A stretch of 64,000 bases of DNA. Source: Notamacropus eugenii (taxonomy: Eukaryota > Chordata > Mammalia > Diprotodontia > Macropodidae). Below the pieces are notes generated by a model. It was not told the origin of the DNA. It did no database searches and worked only from the letters and a program-made list of their open reading frames with translations. Below, piece after piece: positions 1 through 13,911 of this stretch. The first letter of the stretch is position 1. Each line of letters opens with the position of its first letter. Made by a program: the position numbers and the translations under genes. The stretch is from contig NC_092875.1 in assembly GCF_028372415.1 (NCBI RefSeq), forward strand, positions 32,692,817 to 32,756,816, read 5' to 3'.

Positions 1-2100
<2,100 letters not shown>

Positions 2101-4930
2101 GCTGGCTCCTAAAGCTACAGTTTACAATACCGTTAACCAGAACCGGCCTTTCCGAGGCTATAGAGGAAGAATCGCCTCAGCGGTAGACAAATCTCCTCTG
2201 CCAAGCACAGGGGGTTGAGGGGGCCATGCAGAGAGGGAGACATCTGGGATCTCCAGCCTGGGTGGCCTAGGAAAGGAGTCCTGGTGCGCCATGGATTGGA
2301 AACTTTCCCTTCGGTGTTTCCGGGAAAGGCTAAGACCTGAACTGATCCAGACTAGGGTCCACCTCAATCTCAGTGGCACTGAAACGTCAAAAAAAATAAT
2401 TCTTTACTGTCGAAACAAAAGCTCTAAGTTTTCCCAAATGAGCTAATGAGCTTGGGGAGGAGGGGTAGCAGGAAGCAGAGATCTTTCCGTCCCAACCTCT
2501 GCCTCCCAACAGCTTTTTGGCCCCCAACTTTCAATGAACAAGCATGCATGAGTTGAAAGGTGCCACTAACTCCAGACCACTGATCCCTGCTGAGCTGTTG
2601 GTAAGCCTCAGGTCACCAAAACTGAGGGGCTGCTGGGCTTATTAACCCCAGAAGGGTTATTCCAACCTGCAAAACGACGGGCAAGGGCCTGCAGCCCTAT
2701 ACAGCCTTGTCCCGGGCAAAACCACTAGACCTATGTTCAGAGTTTGGGAGGAAGAATCCACTGAGGTGGCCCTGTCCTTCCGTAGGAGTCCTTGGACTCA
2801 TCCCTACGTGGGCTGGGCAGACCCCACGTTCAAAAGCCCGAGACAGCCTGAGAGTCCGATCTTCCTAGGAAGGACTCTTTCCTCGATCTGAGCAGCTTGC
2901 TCTCTAGGACACCTCTACCCCTAAGAAAACTCATGTGTGTGTAGCACACAGACCTCTATATGGATATGTTTTCTGGAGGATACACAACTTTTCCAGTGGT
3001 GTTTCTGTTTTATTTTCATCTCTGCCTGTCTGTGGAGCGTCATACATACATATACACACATACACACACACACCTATGTGTGTGTGTGTATGTGTGTTGC
3101 AACATTGGGGCTGTTTCTACTAGTTGAAGAATCGCTATTTGTACACTGCATGTAAATATGCCTATTCTCTTTCCCACTCCACCCTCTCATTATACACGGG
3201 GACATGTCTAAAGTAGAACCCAGAACCCGAGTGGCTGGGAGGCACACAGTTCTCCCAACCTTATTTTTCTCTTGCAGCGATACCCCATCTAGATAAAGGT
3301 CCGGGCTATCTTCTTCGTACTAGGATTTTCATGGCCCTAAAAATCTTTGAATCTTTTTGTAGTCCAGTCTAAATCTGCTTTTTATAGACTCCAGGTCCTG
3401 GAGAACTGGAGGTTAGGGGAGCGCTGGAACCTCGGGGAGGATGCACGCCTTGGGAGTGAGCACAACAGCCAACATCTGATTCGGCTGCGAGCCTGATGTG
3501 GGTCTTGTTTCTTCCAGATGCTCATAGGCGCAGGACTGTTAGGATGCCGATGTAAGACAACGGATTCCCGGGGTTATGGGAGAAAATCAAACGGCCCATA
3601 GTGATCTCCGTTCCATCAGCACGGGGGATTCTCTTAAGGGGAGAGAGGGGAGAGGAGCAACAGAGAGAATGAGAGACATGGAAGAAAGAAGCAAGGAAAG
3701 AAGTGGGAGTAGAGAAATGGAAAACAGAGGAGAGAGAAAGGCAAAAGGGAGAAAGAAGACAGCAAAAGAGACGAGGAAAGAGAAGCAAAAAGAAAGGATA
3801 AGAAGGGAAAGGGTGAAAAGGAGAGAGAAATGGGGAGGAAAGGGAAGGAAGGAAGGAAGAAGATGCAGTTGCCCTCTTGCTAATGATCTCTAGGCTCCAG
3901 AGTGACCATATGATGGGGGGTAAGGGGGAGTGTGTGAACATCCTGACAAAGTAGGGCCAGACCTGGCATTGTGGGCAGACTCATTTGGCGGCCGACCTGT
4001 CACTGTCAGGGAGAAAGGAAACTTTCCCTTCTGAGAGTAAAGGACTCAAAGACAAGCGTCAGGTCCTCTCGGTGGGCTGAGGCGGGGAGCTGCCCAGTGC
4101 CCCTAGCGGGACCAGGGACACAGACCCAACCCAAATTCCTCTAGGTTCCTGTGGACCTCGCTTCAATAATTATAACTCCTCTAGTTAACCCAAACAAAGC
4201 CAGGAAATCGGACCGAAATTCTGGCCCTGGCGGAAACAGGAACAGGCAGGCCTCCCTACTCATACTGCACACTGTCAGGGCTTAGCAAACGGATCTCTGA
4301 CCCTCACCTGACCACTTCCGCCTCCCAGCAAGGTCACAGGCAGTGGCCGAATTTTTTTTCACAAGCACTTTTTTCCACTAGCCTCAGAGGAAGGAAAAGT
4401 GGCAGGTGATGACATGTTGTACATTCTCAAGTTTTCCTAGCAGTACTCACACCCCAGCCTATGTCTCTTTCTGGGCGCAAGTCACCCACCATTCGGTATT
4501 CTCAGGTCAAGACAGTTCCCAAAACCTCGGCTAAGAATCCTAGCTGGTATCCTATGCCAGCTAGACCTAAGCGCGCTTCCTCAGCAGCCCTCTCCTGCAG
4601 CTCCACCTTCGGCTGTTGACGGCTCCTCTGTAAGCCCCGGCTTACAACTAAGCCCCTAAACCACCCCCAGTGGGCCGTACCCTCTCTCGCTAGACCGAAA
4701 TAACAAGCCTGGGCGAAGCAGGAGGCCCGTGGCCTCTCGGACCGGGTTCCTGGAGGAAGGTGACAGGGTGCAGCGTTTGGAAAGGGCTCCCCAACTCTAC
4801 AGCAGCTGCGTGCGTCGCCTTTAACCCCGCCATTAATTGGGGGCCGATCTCTCTCCATGTCCCGGAATGCCTGGGAGCGCGGCTGGAGGTTTATCTGTCT
4901 GTAGCGTGGGTTATATTTACACCCCAAACA
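2101..4930. other. Non-coding upstream DNA, no gene seen
   Basis: Mostly unique sequence. It includes a small ATACACA/TGTG simple run (about 3045-3100) and a purine-rich stretch (about 3640-3870). No transposon, RNA gene or conserved coding motif was recognised. A T-rich unique block near 4350-4440 may deserve a conservation check. Confidence 0.6.
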
Positions 4931-4939
4931 AAATAATTA

Positions 4940-5165
4940 CACTTTTGTTAGAGAGAGAAAGCTGGTGATTAGGCGCCGGCTCTTTGCAGCCAAACAGTTT
5001 CTCGGCGGTACAGCGGTATAATTTTTCACGGCTGGCTGAAATCAAAGAGGGGAGGTAATGAATCCGGCGAGCAATTTAAATTTACAATTTGTAACGCAGC
5101 CGCGCAGACAGAGCCCAGAGCGCAGCGGCGGGCAGCTTGCTGGGTTTGTTTAAAGTTAAAGCTTC
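4940..5165. promoter_or_regulatory. Candidate conserved non-coding element A
   Basis: Unique mixed AT/CpG block with GTGATTAGGCGCC (an OTX/bicoid-like GATTA), TAATGAATCC, AATTTAAATTTAC and several CpGs. It lies about 5.5 kb upstream of the LHX5 promoter between purine-rich low-complexity DNA, and its sequence complexity is higher than its surroundings. Regulatory role is inferred. Confidence 0.4.
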
Positions 5166-5939
5166 TTTGGCCCTCGCAGAGGGAGAGAAGAGAAGGGGAG
5201 GAGGGATGGGAGGGGGAGGGGAAAGGGAGAGGGGCCTTTAATGATCGAAATCAGGGGAAGAAGATGTGCTGCGGCTTTCCTAGAGTGCGGGAGGAGAGGG
5301 AAAGAAGGGGGAGGTGAGCTAAAGGTTACCATACGACTCGCAGTCTCTCTCCCTTCGTCCTCTCCAACCTCGTTTCCAAATAAAAACTCCCGATGCCCAC
5401 CCCAAGCCCAAAGAGAAATTTCATGTTTAGGTAGTGATGGAGAGAGAGGATAATCATCCTTAAAAAAAAACAAAACAAAACTCCAGGAGATGACAAGAGA
5501 AAGCCTTTTCTAACCCGTACTTCGCCCCCAAAGTCCCATCGACCGGCTTGGTGTAGTAGATAAATCCAAACATCGGGGAAAGAATGTAGGGACGCGGGTG
5601 AGAACCCAGGCATTCTGGGAAGAATTCGAGCATACAAGATAAAGGAAGGGTGAGCCCTGGTATTCAAGAGGAAAGAGTTCAAGAGGCTGAGGAAGAACTC
5701 GGACCACTAGAGGAAGAAATCAGGAGTCCCGGGAAGAAGTCAAAATCCGGGAGATGAAACCAGACCTCTGGGGATGGGAAGACGTTGTGAAGTGAAGGAG
5801 AGCCAGGAGTTGGTGGAAAAGCCCAGGCCTCCGGGAAACGAAAAGGGAAAACCCAGGCGTTGGGGAAAGTGGCCAAGCGTCGGGGAAGTCGGGCCCTCCA
5901 AGGCCCTCCGCCGCCGGAGTTAGGAAAACCCACCAAGTG
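5166..5939. other. Purine-rich upstream spacer
   Basis: G/A-rich DNA with degenerate repeated units around AACCCAGGC.TTC.GGGAAG between about 5570 and 5900. No gene or transposon recognised. Confidence 0.5.
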
Positions 5940-6260
5940 GGGTGTGTGCATCCTAACAGATAATTAATTACGAAGCACAAGAGGGAATATGCAAACTGCA
6001 TATTACAAATTCTACAGGGCTTAAGTGATTGGAAACAGATTATTATCTTGTTTGTCTTTTGTCTGTCTTACTTATCCCTCAGCCGTCTGTTCCGCGGTAA
6101 TGTGGATACACTTTACTCTGGGAAGGAGGTTTTTATATAGTAAATTCCATCAACATCTTGTGTAAGTGACACTGCGTCTCCATGCATTACCCTGTTAAGA
6201 CACAATCGGTTTATTAGTTACATATAGAAGGGTATTTGCTGCCTGGAAAACCATCTGTTA
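5940..6260. promoter_or_regulatory. Candidate conserved non-coding element B
   Basis: About 320 bp of unique AT-rich sequence, sharply bounded by G-rich DNA. It contains TAATTAATTA (5962-5971), an octamer/POU-like ATATGCAAA followed by TGCATATTA, CGCGGTAATGTGG and CGGTTTATTAGTTAC. This is the composition of deeply conserved developmental enhancers near homeobox genes. Conservation cannot be measured here. Confidence 0.45.
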
Positions 6261-7268
6261 GCGTAGCGAGGGCGGGGGTAGGGGGAAAGCGGGGGGAACG
6301 AACGGGGTGCCTAATAGCGGGGCTGCCTCCACGGATGCAGTGGGGCTCCGCAGGTTGGAGGAAAGGGGGCCTGCCTGTCTCCTTCCGGGCGCCGCCAGGA
6401 GGGCCGCCCGCCAGTTAGCAAATCGACCCGCCTTCTCTGCTCGGTCCTGAGCGTAATGGCTTGCTCCGGAGTTGCTCCTCTCAGGTAGGGGGCATCCAGT
6501 CTCTTGAATGCTGCTACTGCCCTGGCCGGGGCTCCAGCCCCGGCGGGGTCCCTTGCAGTGGTCGCGAGGTGAGAGACAGAGAATGTTTGGGAAGCCAGAG
6601 AGGAGAGCCAGCAGTAAAGTTGCTCTGGATTCTGGGGAAGGCGGAACCCTGGAACCGACCCCAAAAAGGACAGTCACAGAGATGAGTTCTTTCATAAAGC
6701 TCAGGAGAGACTCCCCGCCTCTCGCGCAAGAGTGACTCGCCGATGGTCACAATATGAACGGGACCGCACCTCCGAAATATCTGGCTCCAGAGACTCCAAG
6801 GGATGAAACTGACCGCGAGAAAGATCCGCCCCGAGCGCATCAGAATGCGTTGAGCCCTCCAGAGACTAAGGACTGTGGGGGGCTGGGGAAAGCGCTCTCG
6901 GATGGCGCTGGACCCCTACTCAGGTTGCTACTGCTGTTCTCCTCTGTTACCTACCTCCTCCACAGAGGAGCTAGGCTAGTCGGTATTATAACATATTGTG
7001 TTATAGGACGTCATATATATTAAATCATATGATATCAAAGTATATCCTAACACATTATCTCAGTAGAAAAGGGAGAAAACTGGGGAGGGCTGTTTTGTTT
7101 CTGTAGTGTTTTGAAGAGTGTTAGAAGGCTTCTGAAATCTCTGAACAAAACGAAATTTCTGTTTACTATTGTGAGTCCACATTATGAAACATTTAGCAAG
7201 AACTCTGTTGTAGGATGGATGTTCACTCTTAAATTCCATACAGAGAAGGGTGGGGGAGGATGAGGAAG

Positions 7269-7326
<58 letters not shown>

Positions 7327-10300
7327 TTTCCAACGGAAGAGAAATCTTGCTCTCTTTTTCCTAACCGTCCTTTCTATCTCCCTTCGCTTCGCTCCTCCTC
7401 TTCTGCCCGCTTGCCTTCGATGGCCGAAGAAAGAGTTCTCCCGTCTCCAAGCCTCATTTCCCTAGTTGGAAAATTGAGGGGAAAGGCCTTAGGCAGAGTG
7501 AGAGGGTGGGCAGGGAAAAATTCAGGTCTCTTTAAGAAACAAGCTTTAGTTGGGGGCGGGTTTTTCCCCTTCTTTCTTGTTTTCTCCACCTGGGCCATGG
7601 GTCCCTGGAGCGGAGATGTGGGGGCCTCAAGGATTGGAGCCTGCGAGTTCCCGTTGAAATGAGCAGGAATTGTTGCAGCAATTCTAACCTAAAACAACGT
7701 CTAACCCCCTTCCACCGTTCAGTCCACAGCTTCGCCTCGGTAAGATCCAGCGGCCCCAAGCCGGCGAGGGTGTGGACATAAACAGAATGCTTTTCCTGGC
7801 CTAACACTGGCCTGGGAGCTGTGCGGCCATGAGGTGTCTGGATGTCTCCAAGCAACTAAGAAAAGTGACCCACGGACCTTGGAACTGAGGACCCAGGAAA
7901 GGGCGGGCATAGGTTTCCCCATTTCCCATCAGTCCTTTCCACTCTACTGGCCTTCCTCCCGAGAACGCAATCAGCCCTTGTAACCTCCCCTGGGACTATG
8001 TGGGCAGAGGGCTCCCTGGCTTCCCGGGCTTGTTACAGCCTCTCTCCTCACTAGCTTCCTGCGCAGAGTTCTCCGCCTTTAGGGTCCCGGCTTCATTGTA
8101 CTGAGCTGCCGGGCTAACAAGCTGAGGGCTCAGAAAATGTGCCGAGAACTGCCCTGGGTTACTGGTGCCTGCCTTGAGCCAGATGCTAAGACATATCGGC
8201 AAGTGTATGTAGGAGCCAGGCTGAGGGATGTCTTCTCGAGCACAGAAACCCAGGGGTACCCGGTAGCCTATACTTAGGAAAAGACTGAGGACTTTTAAAA
8301 ACTCAGTTCCAGAACTGGCTGGATCCCAGGGAGTGATGCTTGGGACCGAAATCAAGTTGTGCCCAAGTTTGGGGTCTCTGTTAGATGTGATCTGCTCCGT
8401 CGTCTCCGGAGTTGGAGGGCGCTAGTGTGGGGGAAGGTGTGTTTCTACACTGGTTTCGTTTTATCCGGGGAGCTCCATCTCTCCAGACAGTCCCGGATAG
8501 AAGGTTTTCTTGAACCTGGAGAAGAGGCAGAAGAGACCCTCACCTCTTTCAGACTACTGCCCTTTCTGAAAAAGACTGGGCAGAGTTAGACCTTAGGGAC
8601 TCAGACAAATGAGGGGAGTAGAGTGGGAAGCTTTTGGACCCCATTGACTTGGGTTCCACAGCATCTGGCAAATATCAATCCCCCATACTGTTTCTCTCAC
8701 CCTTTTCCCGGATGGTGTGACGCTCCCAGCGGTCTCCGCTGGTCCCATTTTGATGCAGCGTCTTACTCAACTGGGGAAGAGCTAACTTTGGAACCAGCAT
8801 TCTCCATAAGATAGAGGACTAAGGGAGACGATGAGACAGCAGAGCGGTGGGAAGAACAGGAAGATCTCCCAACGAATTCCCCCCGTCCCCGTTCTCCATG
8901 CAATCCAATGGGTGTTCAAAAGAAAGGAGATTAGAGGAGGGACATCTTTGTGCACCATTGGCCCCCTTCTCCTAGGCACGGTTCTCCTGCTGACTGGGAG
9001 CCTCATTCACAGGGAGAGAGAAAATTTTGTTACCTGGCTCGTTTTCCTCTGATCCTCCTAGAATATCCCAGGCCCGAATTAGGCTGAAGTTAATTGAAGG
9101 GTAGAGAGGAAAGCCTGCTGGGTACAGATGCCAAGGCCCAAAGCTCCCTGCTGAGAGGATGAGGTCACGCCACGATTTGGGGCACCCTAAAAAAGCGGCT
9201 GGGATAGCAGATCCGCTACAGTCTCCACGGGCAAAGCAAAGCTCGATGAAATATAACCTTATTTCCCTACGGCCCTCACTAGACCTCGGCTCCTCTGAAA
9301 GAGCCATCCAGCAAGTACAACCAATTCAGCGCGTGCGTGTGCAAAAAGGACCCATGTCTGTACACACTAGGGGCAGACTTGTGCGTGCGCTCGTGTGTGA
9401 GGGCTCCAGGGGGTCGCGAGAACGGCTAAGGCGAAAATTCGATGGTGTTGATAAGTGGCCAGGCCCCAGGTTACAGGCAGAGCTAGGCTGGCTGGTGCGG
9501 CCCGCATCCAGGCCGCTTGGGGCCCTCGCGCGCAATCTCCCCACTAGAAACCACCTTTCCCCTACCTCTCCAAAGCCACAGCCGCGGCGCGCTAAGTGAC
9601 TCAAGGAACAAGAAGAGAGGGACTTTCCTAACCTGCAACGAAGGAGACAAAGAATAGCTATCCACTCGCAACCCCCAGCTCACTTCCAGTGGTCGGCACT
9701 GGCTATCACACGAGCTCCCGGACCCCTATCCCGGGGAACTGTGAAGGAGGTCCAAAGGGCCCTAGGTTCTCTTCCAGTAAAAGGAGTGAGGACCTTGCCT
9801 CTCCCATCACCTACCACAGCCAGGCCCAAGGCAGCCTGTCTAATTAAAGTCGGGCTTTTAAAGCTCCCTGGGGTCAATATGGATTGACCATGAGCTAAAA
9901 CTGCCCCCCCCCAACTCCGTGGCCCAACCCCTCAGTTCACCGGCCTTCCTGTCCACTGGGGCGGAGGACCAGAGGCTGTGCTCAGTGGGACTTGGGGGAG
10001 GGGGCCCAGGTAGGGGATGAAGGGGTGGGGCGTACACTGGCCCCCTCTAGGTTTGGATTCACTTTCTAGCCAACGCTATCTCGGCAACTTGGGCCTCCCC
10101 CAGTCTGCAGAAGGGAAAAGAGAGGGGTGGGATGGTGGAGACCAGGCCTAGGTTCCTGTCTCTTGCTCCTTCTCAGCCGGATCCTGGTCCCCCCCAGCCT
10201 GTGACCTGCCTGCCCTCAGGCACTTCTGGACAGAGACAGTGAGAGCGAGCAAAGGAGGCGAACCCCCAGCAAGCCGAGGAGGCAGGCGTATGGACCTCCA

Positions 10301-10429
10301 GAGTCGCCCCGCCGCCCCCTCCCCCTCCCCCAAAACGAGAAGGTAAATACTTACTTAGCCCCAGCACCAGGTACAATCTAATACTCAACAATACTGACGC
10401 CTTGTTTTTTTGCTCTGTCCGGACCACAA
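6261..10429. other. Upstream flank of LHX5 with CpG-rich patches
   Basis: CpG- and GC-rich patches lie at about 6261-6570 and 9320-9600, and a (GA) tract at 7272-7322. A homeodomain-like CTAATTAAAG sits at 9839-9848. The human locus has a divergent non-coding transcript (LHX5-AS1) upstream of LHX5, so an antisense RNA may start here, but no exon can be defined from sequence. No transposon copies were recognised, in strong contrast to the 3' flank. Confidence 0.45.
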
Positions 10430-10530
10430 TGCTGTAGCCAATTTAGATATGCTATAAATTTAAGAGGTTGCCATGGCCACGGCGCGCTCATTGGCCACCA
10501 GGCGCGCTACGTGCGTCTCCACGTCATCAA
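10430..10530 (+). promoter_or_regulatory. LHX5: LHX5 core promoter (CAAT, TATA-like, CRE-like)
   Basis: A CCAAT box lies at 10438-10442, a TATAAAT at 10453-10459 and an inverted CCAAT (ATTGG) at 10490-10494, followed by a CRE-like ACGTCA at 10521-10526. The spacing would place a start site near 10483-10490, giving a 5' UTR of about 550 nt. The flanks are CpG-rich (several GCGCGC runs between 10480 and 10510). What is seen is the motif arrangement; the start site itself is inferred and not shown. Confidence 0.6.
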
Positions 10531-11035
10531 ATCTGAATAAGGATGCGCGAATTAGTCAGCGGCCAGACAAAGATGAGGATGCGGACGGCATGAAAGTGGA
10601 GAAAAGTAGCAGACACTCCGGCACCCGGGGAAACAGCTCGCGAGGTGGGGTGAGAGCCGCCGCCACTGCCACGGCTGCTGCGCACAGAGGGGACGCTTAG
10701 AGATTCGGGAAGCGTGGAACCCAGGTCAAGGGGATGAGGCTGTGAAACGCCACTACGGTCCCCCCCTCTCCCAGCCACAGAGAGCTTACTGGTCCCCGAC
10801 CCCCTCCGGCTTGAGGATTGACTCTCTGGCGTCTTGGCGGCCCACTCAACCGACCCGGGGTAGCGGCTGCCGGGGTAGCGGCGCCCAGGACTCGCGGCCG
10901 CCTGGTAGAGGAGGACGCATCGGGCCGGGCAGGGTTGGGGGACACACGCTCTTGGAGCGAGAACCGCCAACGCCTGGATTCCAGGGCCGAAAGGGCAGCG
11001 GGGGAGAGCGGCTGGCTTTCCCTGGCCCTAGGGTC
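10484..11035 (+). other. LHX5: LHX5 5' UTR (inferred)
   Basis: This CpG-rich, GC-rich stretch lies between the TATA-like box and the initiator. It contains in-frame open sequence upstream of the start from 10742, but the family protein begins at MMVHCAGC, so the upstream part is taken as untranslated. ATG at 10742 is in frame with LHX5 and would add 98 residues with no resemblance to any LIM-HD amino terminus. A CpG island probably covers 10440-11210. Confidence 0.55.
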
Positions 11036-11208
11036 ATGATGGTGCATTGTGCTGGCTGCGAGCGGCCCATCCTGGACCGGTTTCTGCTCAACGTCCTGGA
11101 CCGCGCTTGGCACATCAAGTGTGTTCAGTGTTGCGAGTGCAAATGCAACCTCACCGAAAAGTGTTTCTCGCGGGAAGGGAAACTGTACTGCAAGAACGAC
11201 TTCTTCAG
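11036..11208 (+). CDS. LHX5: LHX5 coding exon 1: LIM domain 1
   Basis: This exon encodes residues 1-57 plus two bases of codon 58. It starts at ATGATG, giving MMVHCAGC, the family start. The LIM1 zinc ligands are C5, C8, H26, C29 and C32, C35, C52, D55. The donor is CAG|GTGAGT at 11209. LIM1 is a protein-interaction zinc finger that binds LDB1-type cofactors, not DNA. Residues 35-43 read CKCNLTEKC; human LHX5 as I recall has T at 37 and S at 40, so there is an extra cysteine inside the second finger here. Confidence 0.95.
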
Positions 11209-11345
11209 GTGAGTGACTCCCACTCTGGCTCCTGGCCCCGACCTCTCCTTCTTCTTCTCCCCCAGCCTGAGAACTGAGAGAAGTCGCACAGAGAGCGTTC
11301 AGGAGCAGCTGAGGGGGCGGAGGTCCAGGAGCCCGGTTTAGGGAC

Positions 11346-11398
<53 letters not shown>

Positions 11399-12229
11399 AG
11401 TTTTGTTCCCAATTCCACCCAGGTGCCTGAATGCCCAAGGGCTGGGATGGAAATATACTTCCCGCAGGTGTCTGGGGCTGTGAAGTCGGGGTGAAGGACC
11501 GGAAGCCTTCCTACCTGCCCTACCCTCTTGCAATCTGGAGCCATCAGTTCTGACCCTAGAAGACCCTAACCCCGTCCTCTGCCAGCACATGCATTTCAGG
11601 ATTGCTGGGGTAGAGGGAGGGGAGCCCAGGGAATTCAGAGATCTTCGGGGAGAGCGAAGATAGGGGTACCTAACAAACTTTTCTAGCCCCCCCCCCCTTC
11701 CTCCGATCGGCATACATGATCACAGGCTGACCAGGCCTACCTGGGACTGTCTAGAGAGCTGGACTTTCTTGTGGAAACGTCCTGCCCGTGATCGGGTTGA
11801 CTCGGGCTGGAAGGGAAAGGGGGTGTCCGCTGCGAACTGGCCCTGACTAGAGCCCGGGAACCGGCTTAAAGCCATTGAACCCCACAGAGTGGAGATTCCG
11901 AAATCACAGAAGCGAGCTGAGGCCCAGAATTGTGTACTGGGGGATGGGAGAGTGGAAAAAACTGGTTGAGTAGCTCTCTGGGGTCCAGGTATGTGGGGGT
12001 GGGGAGGGGAGCGCTTTTCTTTCTCCTTTTGAAAGTTGTTTGGTAGAAGTGGGTTTTTTAAAATTGTTCCTACCCCTTTTCCTTTCTTGAAAAATTCTGT
12101 TAGGGCCAGGGGGAGATAGGCAGGCTTTGTGTGGGGGGCAGCCAGAAAGGCTGCGGCCAGGGGTAGGCTGGGAGGCACAGATCCCAAAGAGAGCAGGGAG
12201 GCAAGTCCCCTAGCCCCTGAGGCCCAACG

Positions 12230-12430
12230 AAGGTGAATTTCAATAGGTGAAAAGCCAGGCTCTGCTTTACACATGTAAACTACTCCTAATGGGCGCTAGC
12301 TGCCCGGCCCCCCTCTTGTTGTGGTGCTTTCAAAGCTTCTAATGATTTTGGATAAGGCAAAGATGAGTCAATTATACTTCAGGATAAGACCGAAAATGAC
12401 TTATGAGGCCTAATGTGCTCACTGCATCAA
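12230..12430. promoter_or_regulatory. Candidate intronic enhancer (intron 1, 5' block)
   Basis: About 200 bp of unique, non-repetitive sequence carries several homeodomain-type cores (CTAATGG, CTAATGATTT, CCTAATGTG), an AP-1-like TGAGTCA at about 12364, and GATA-type GGATAAG at two places (about 12350 and 12382). It is flanked by G-rich intron DNA and simple repeats. The motif density suggests a conserved regulatory element of a neural transcription-factor gene. Conservation itself cannot be seen here. Confidence 0.35.
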
Positions 12431-13519
12431 CGTCACCCAAATTCTCACTGTTTGGGAGACCAGGCCATTTCTGTGTCCTGTGTGTATATATGTGTATGCT
12501 TGTGTGTTCATACAAATATGTGACTATATGTCTTTGTGTATGTCTGTGCATCTTTGGGTATTGTCCTACTTGTCTGCCTCTGCCTGTGCCCACGGGAGTG
12601 TGTACTTGTGTGTGTTAGTGGGTCTACCTGTGGGTATGCATGTCTTTGTGTGCTTGTGTATCCATGTGTGTGACTATTAGTTTGTGTGTGTGACTATTAG
12701 TTTGTGTGTTTGTGTCTGTGTTCATGTATCTGTGTGTCTATGTAAGTGCTAATGTATATGTTTGTGTGGATTTTGTGTGTGCCTTCGTGTGTGTACTTCC
12801 CGTCATTCCAAAAGGGAAAAAAAATCTTAACTCTCTCACCTCCCATCTCACTCCTGGGGCTGACACTAGCATTCACAAACCCTGAGTTCCTTCTCTTCTT
12901 TGTGGGTAGCAAATTTTTTCCCTCATCAGGCAACCCAGGAGTGACAATTTAGAATTCCCTAAAATTAACTGGAGTTCCTGGGAGGGAGGAGGAATTGTAC
13001 TCAATTTCTTGGTAACAAGAACCCAGTTTAGTAATCTCAAAGACACTGGGCTTCTAGATGTTATATCCCTCCTCCTTCTCTGGTCCCCCATCCTCCCCCC
13101 CCAAGGGGATCGCTTGAAGCCCGCAGACTGCCCTGTAGCTCCCGGAATAATTGATCGAAGTAGGGCTGAACCCCGGGAAATCGGTCCTGAGGGAAGTAAG
13201 GACCCCAAGTCTGTGCCTTCCACTGCCATCTATCCGGTGCAGAGAGTCTCGGGGATAAGGCTTTGCCCGGAGTGGGCAGTATCCCCCCCTTAGCAGAAAC
13301 CCTGACATCTTTTTTTTTCCATTTGCCTCCAAGAAATCCACCTCCTGCTGCTTCCAATACCCCGGCCCCTCTCCCCACTTTCCTCATTCCCCCAGGGAAT
13401 CCAAACTTCTCTCCCCAAGGCTGTAGCAAGGCCTGGGTCCCTGGGCTTTGGGGTCTGCAGGATAGTGACCCGGGCTAGAGTGATTGTAAGGGAAAGAAAT
13501 CTGATCTTACCCCTTTTTC

Positions 13520-13680
13520 CTCCTGTCTTCGTTATTATTTTAATAGGGAGCCAGTTCAGGAGACTGTCTCCTGCCCAGTAAGATTTTCTACCACCTTGTT
13601 ATTAATTCCAATTAATAAATAATTATTGTGATTCATAGATAAGCATTAACCGTAATATTAAAAAGCCTCTGGAGTTCCCT
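13520..13680. promoter_or_regulatory. Candidate intronic enhancer (intron 1, 3' block)
   Basis: AT-rich unique block just upstream of exon 2 with a run of overlapping ATTA/TAAT cores between 13600 and 13660 (TTATTAATTCCAATTAATAA and nearby ATTATTG). Such clustered homeodomain sites next to a LIM-HD gene suggest auto- or cross-regulation by homeodomain proteins. This is an inference from motif content only. Confidence 0.35.
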
Positions 13681-13911
13681 CCGGTCTCTGGCCCCAGGCA
13701 GGAGAGGGAACCGAGAGAATTCGGGATGGGGAAGAAAGAGACTGGAGGGTGGGGATATGTAGGAGCGGAAGAGTTTAGGTAGTGTTGGCAAGGACATGCA
13801 AAGCTGTAGGGCTGGTAGGCACAGTCCCAGGCTGGAATCAGGGTGCCCGGCTCCTCCCTGACCTTAACCCTTCTCTGCTTCTCCACCCTTCGCTCCCTGT
13901 TCTTTCATCAG

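Larger units (their letters stand above)
11209..13911 (+). other. LHX5: LHX5 intron 1
   Basis: GT-AG intron of 2,703 nt. It holds a (CA) tract of about 48 bp at 11350-11397 and a degenerate TG/TA-rich minisatellite at about 12478-12795, which includes a 22-bp unit repeated twice at about 12667-12710. Two AT-rich blocks rich in TAAT-type sites (12230-12430 and 13520-13680) are listed separately as candidate enhancers. No alternative exon is evident. Confidence 0.85.

Noticed and set aside
10742-11035. In-frame amino-terminal extension of LHX5 from ATG at 10742
   Set aside because: No similarity to any LIM-HD amino terminus, lies in CpG-rich leader sequence, and the conserved family start MMVHCAGC is at 11036.
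10527-11118. Antisense open frames over LHX5 exon 1
   Set aside because: GC-rich shadows of the 5' UTR and exon 1 with no recognisable domain.
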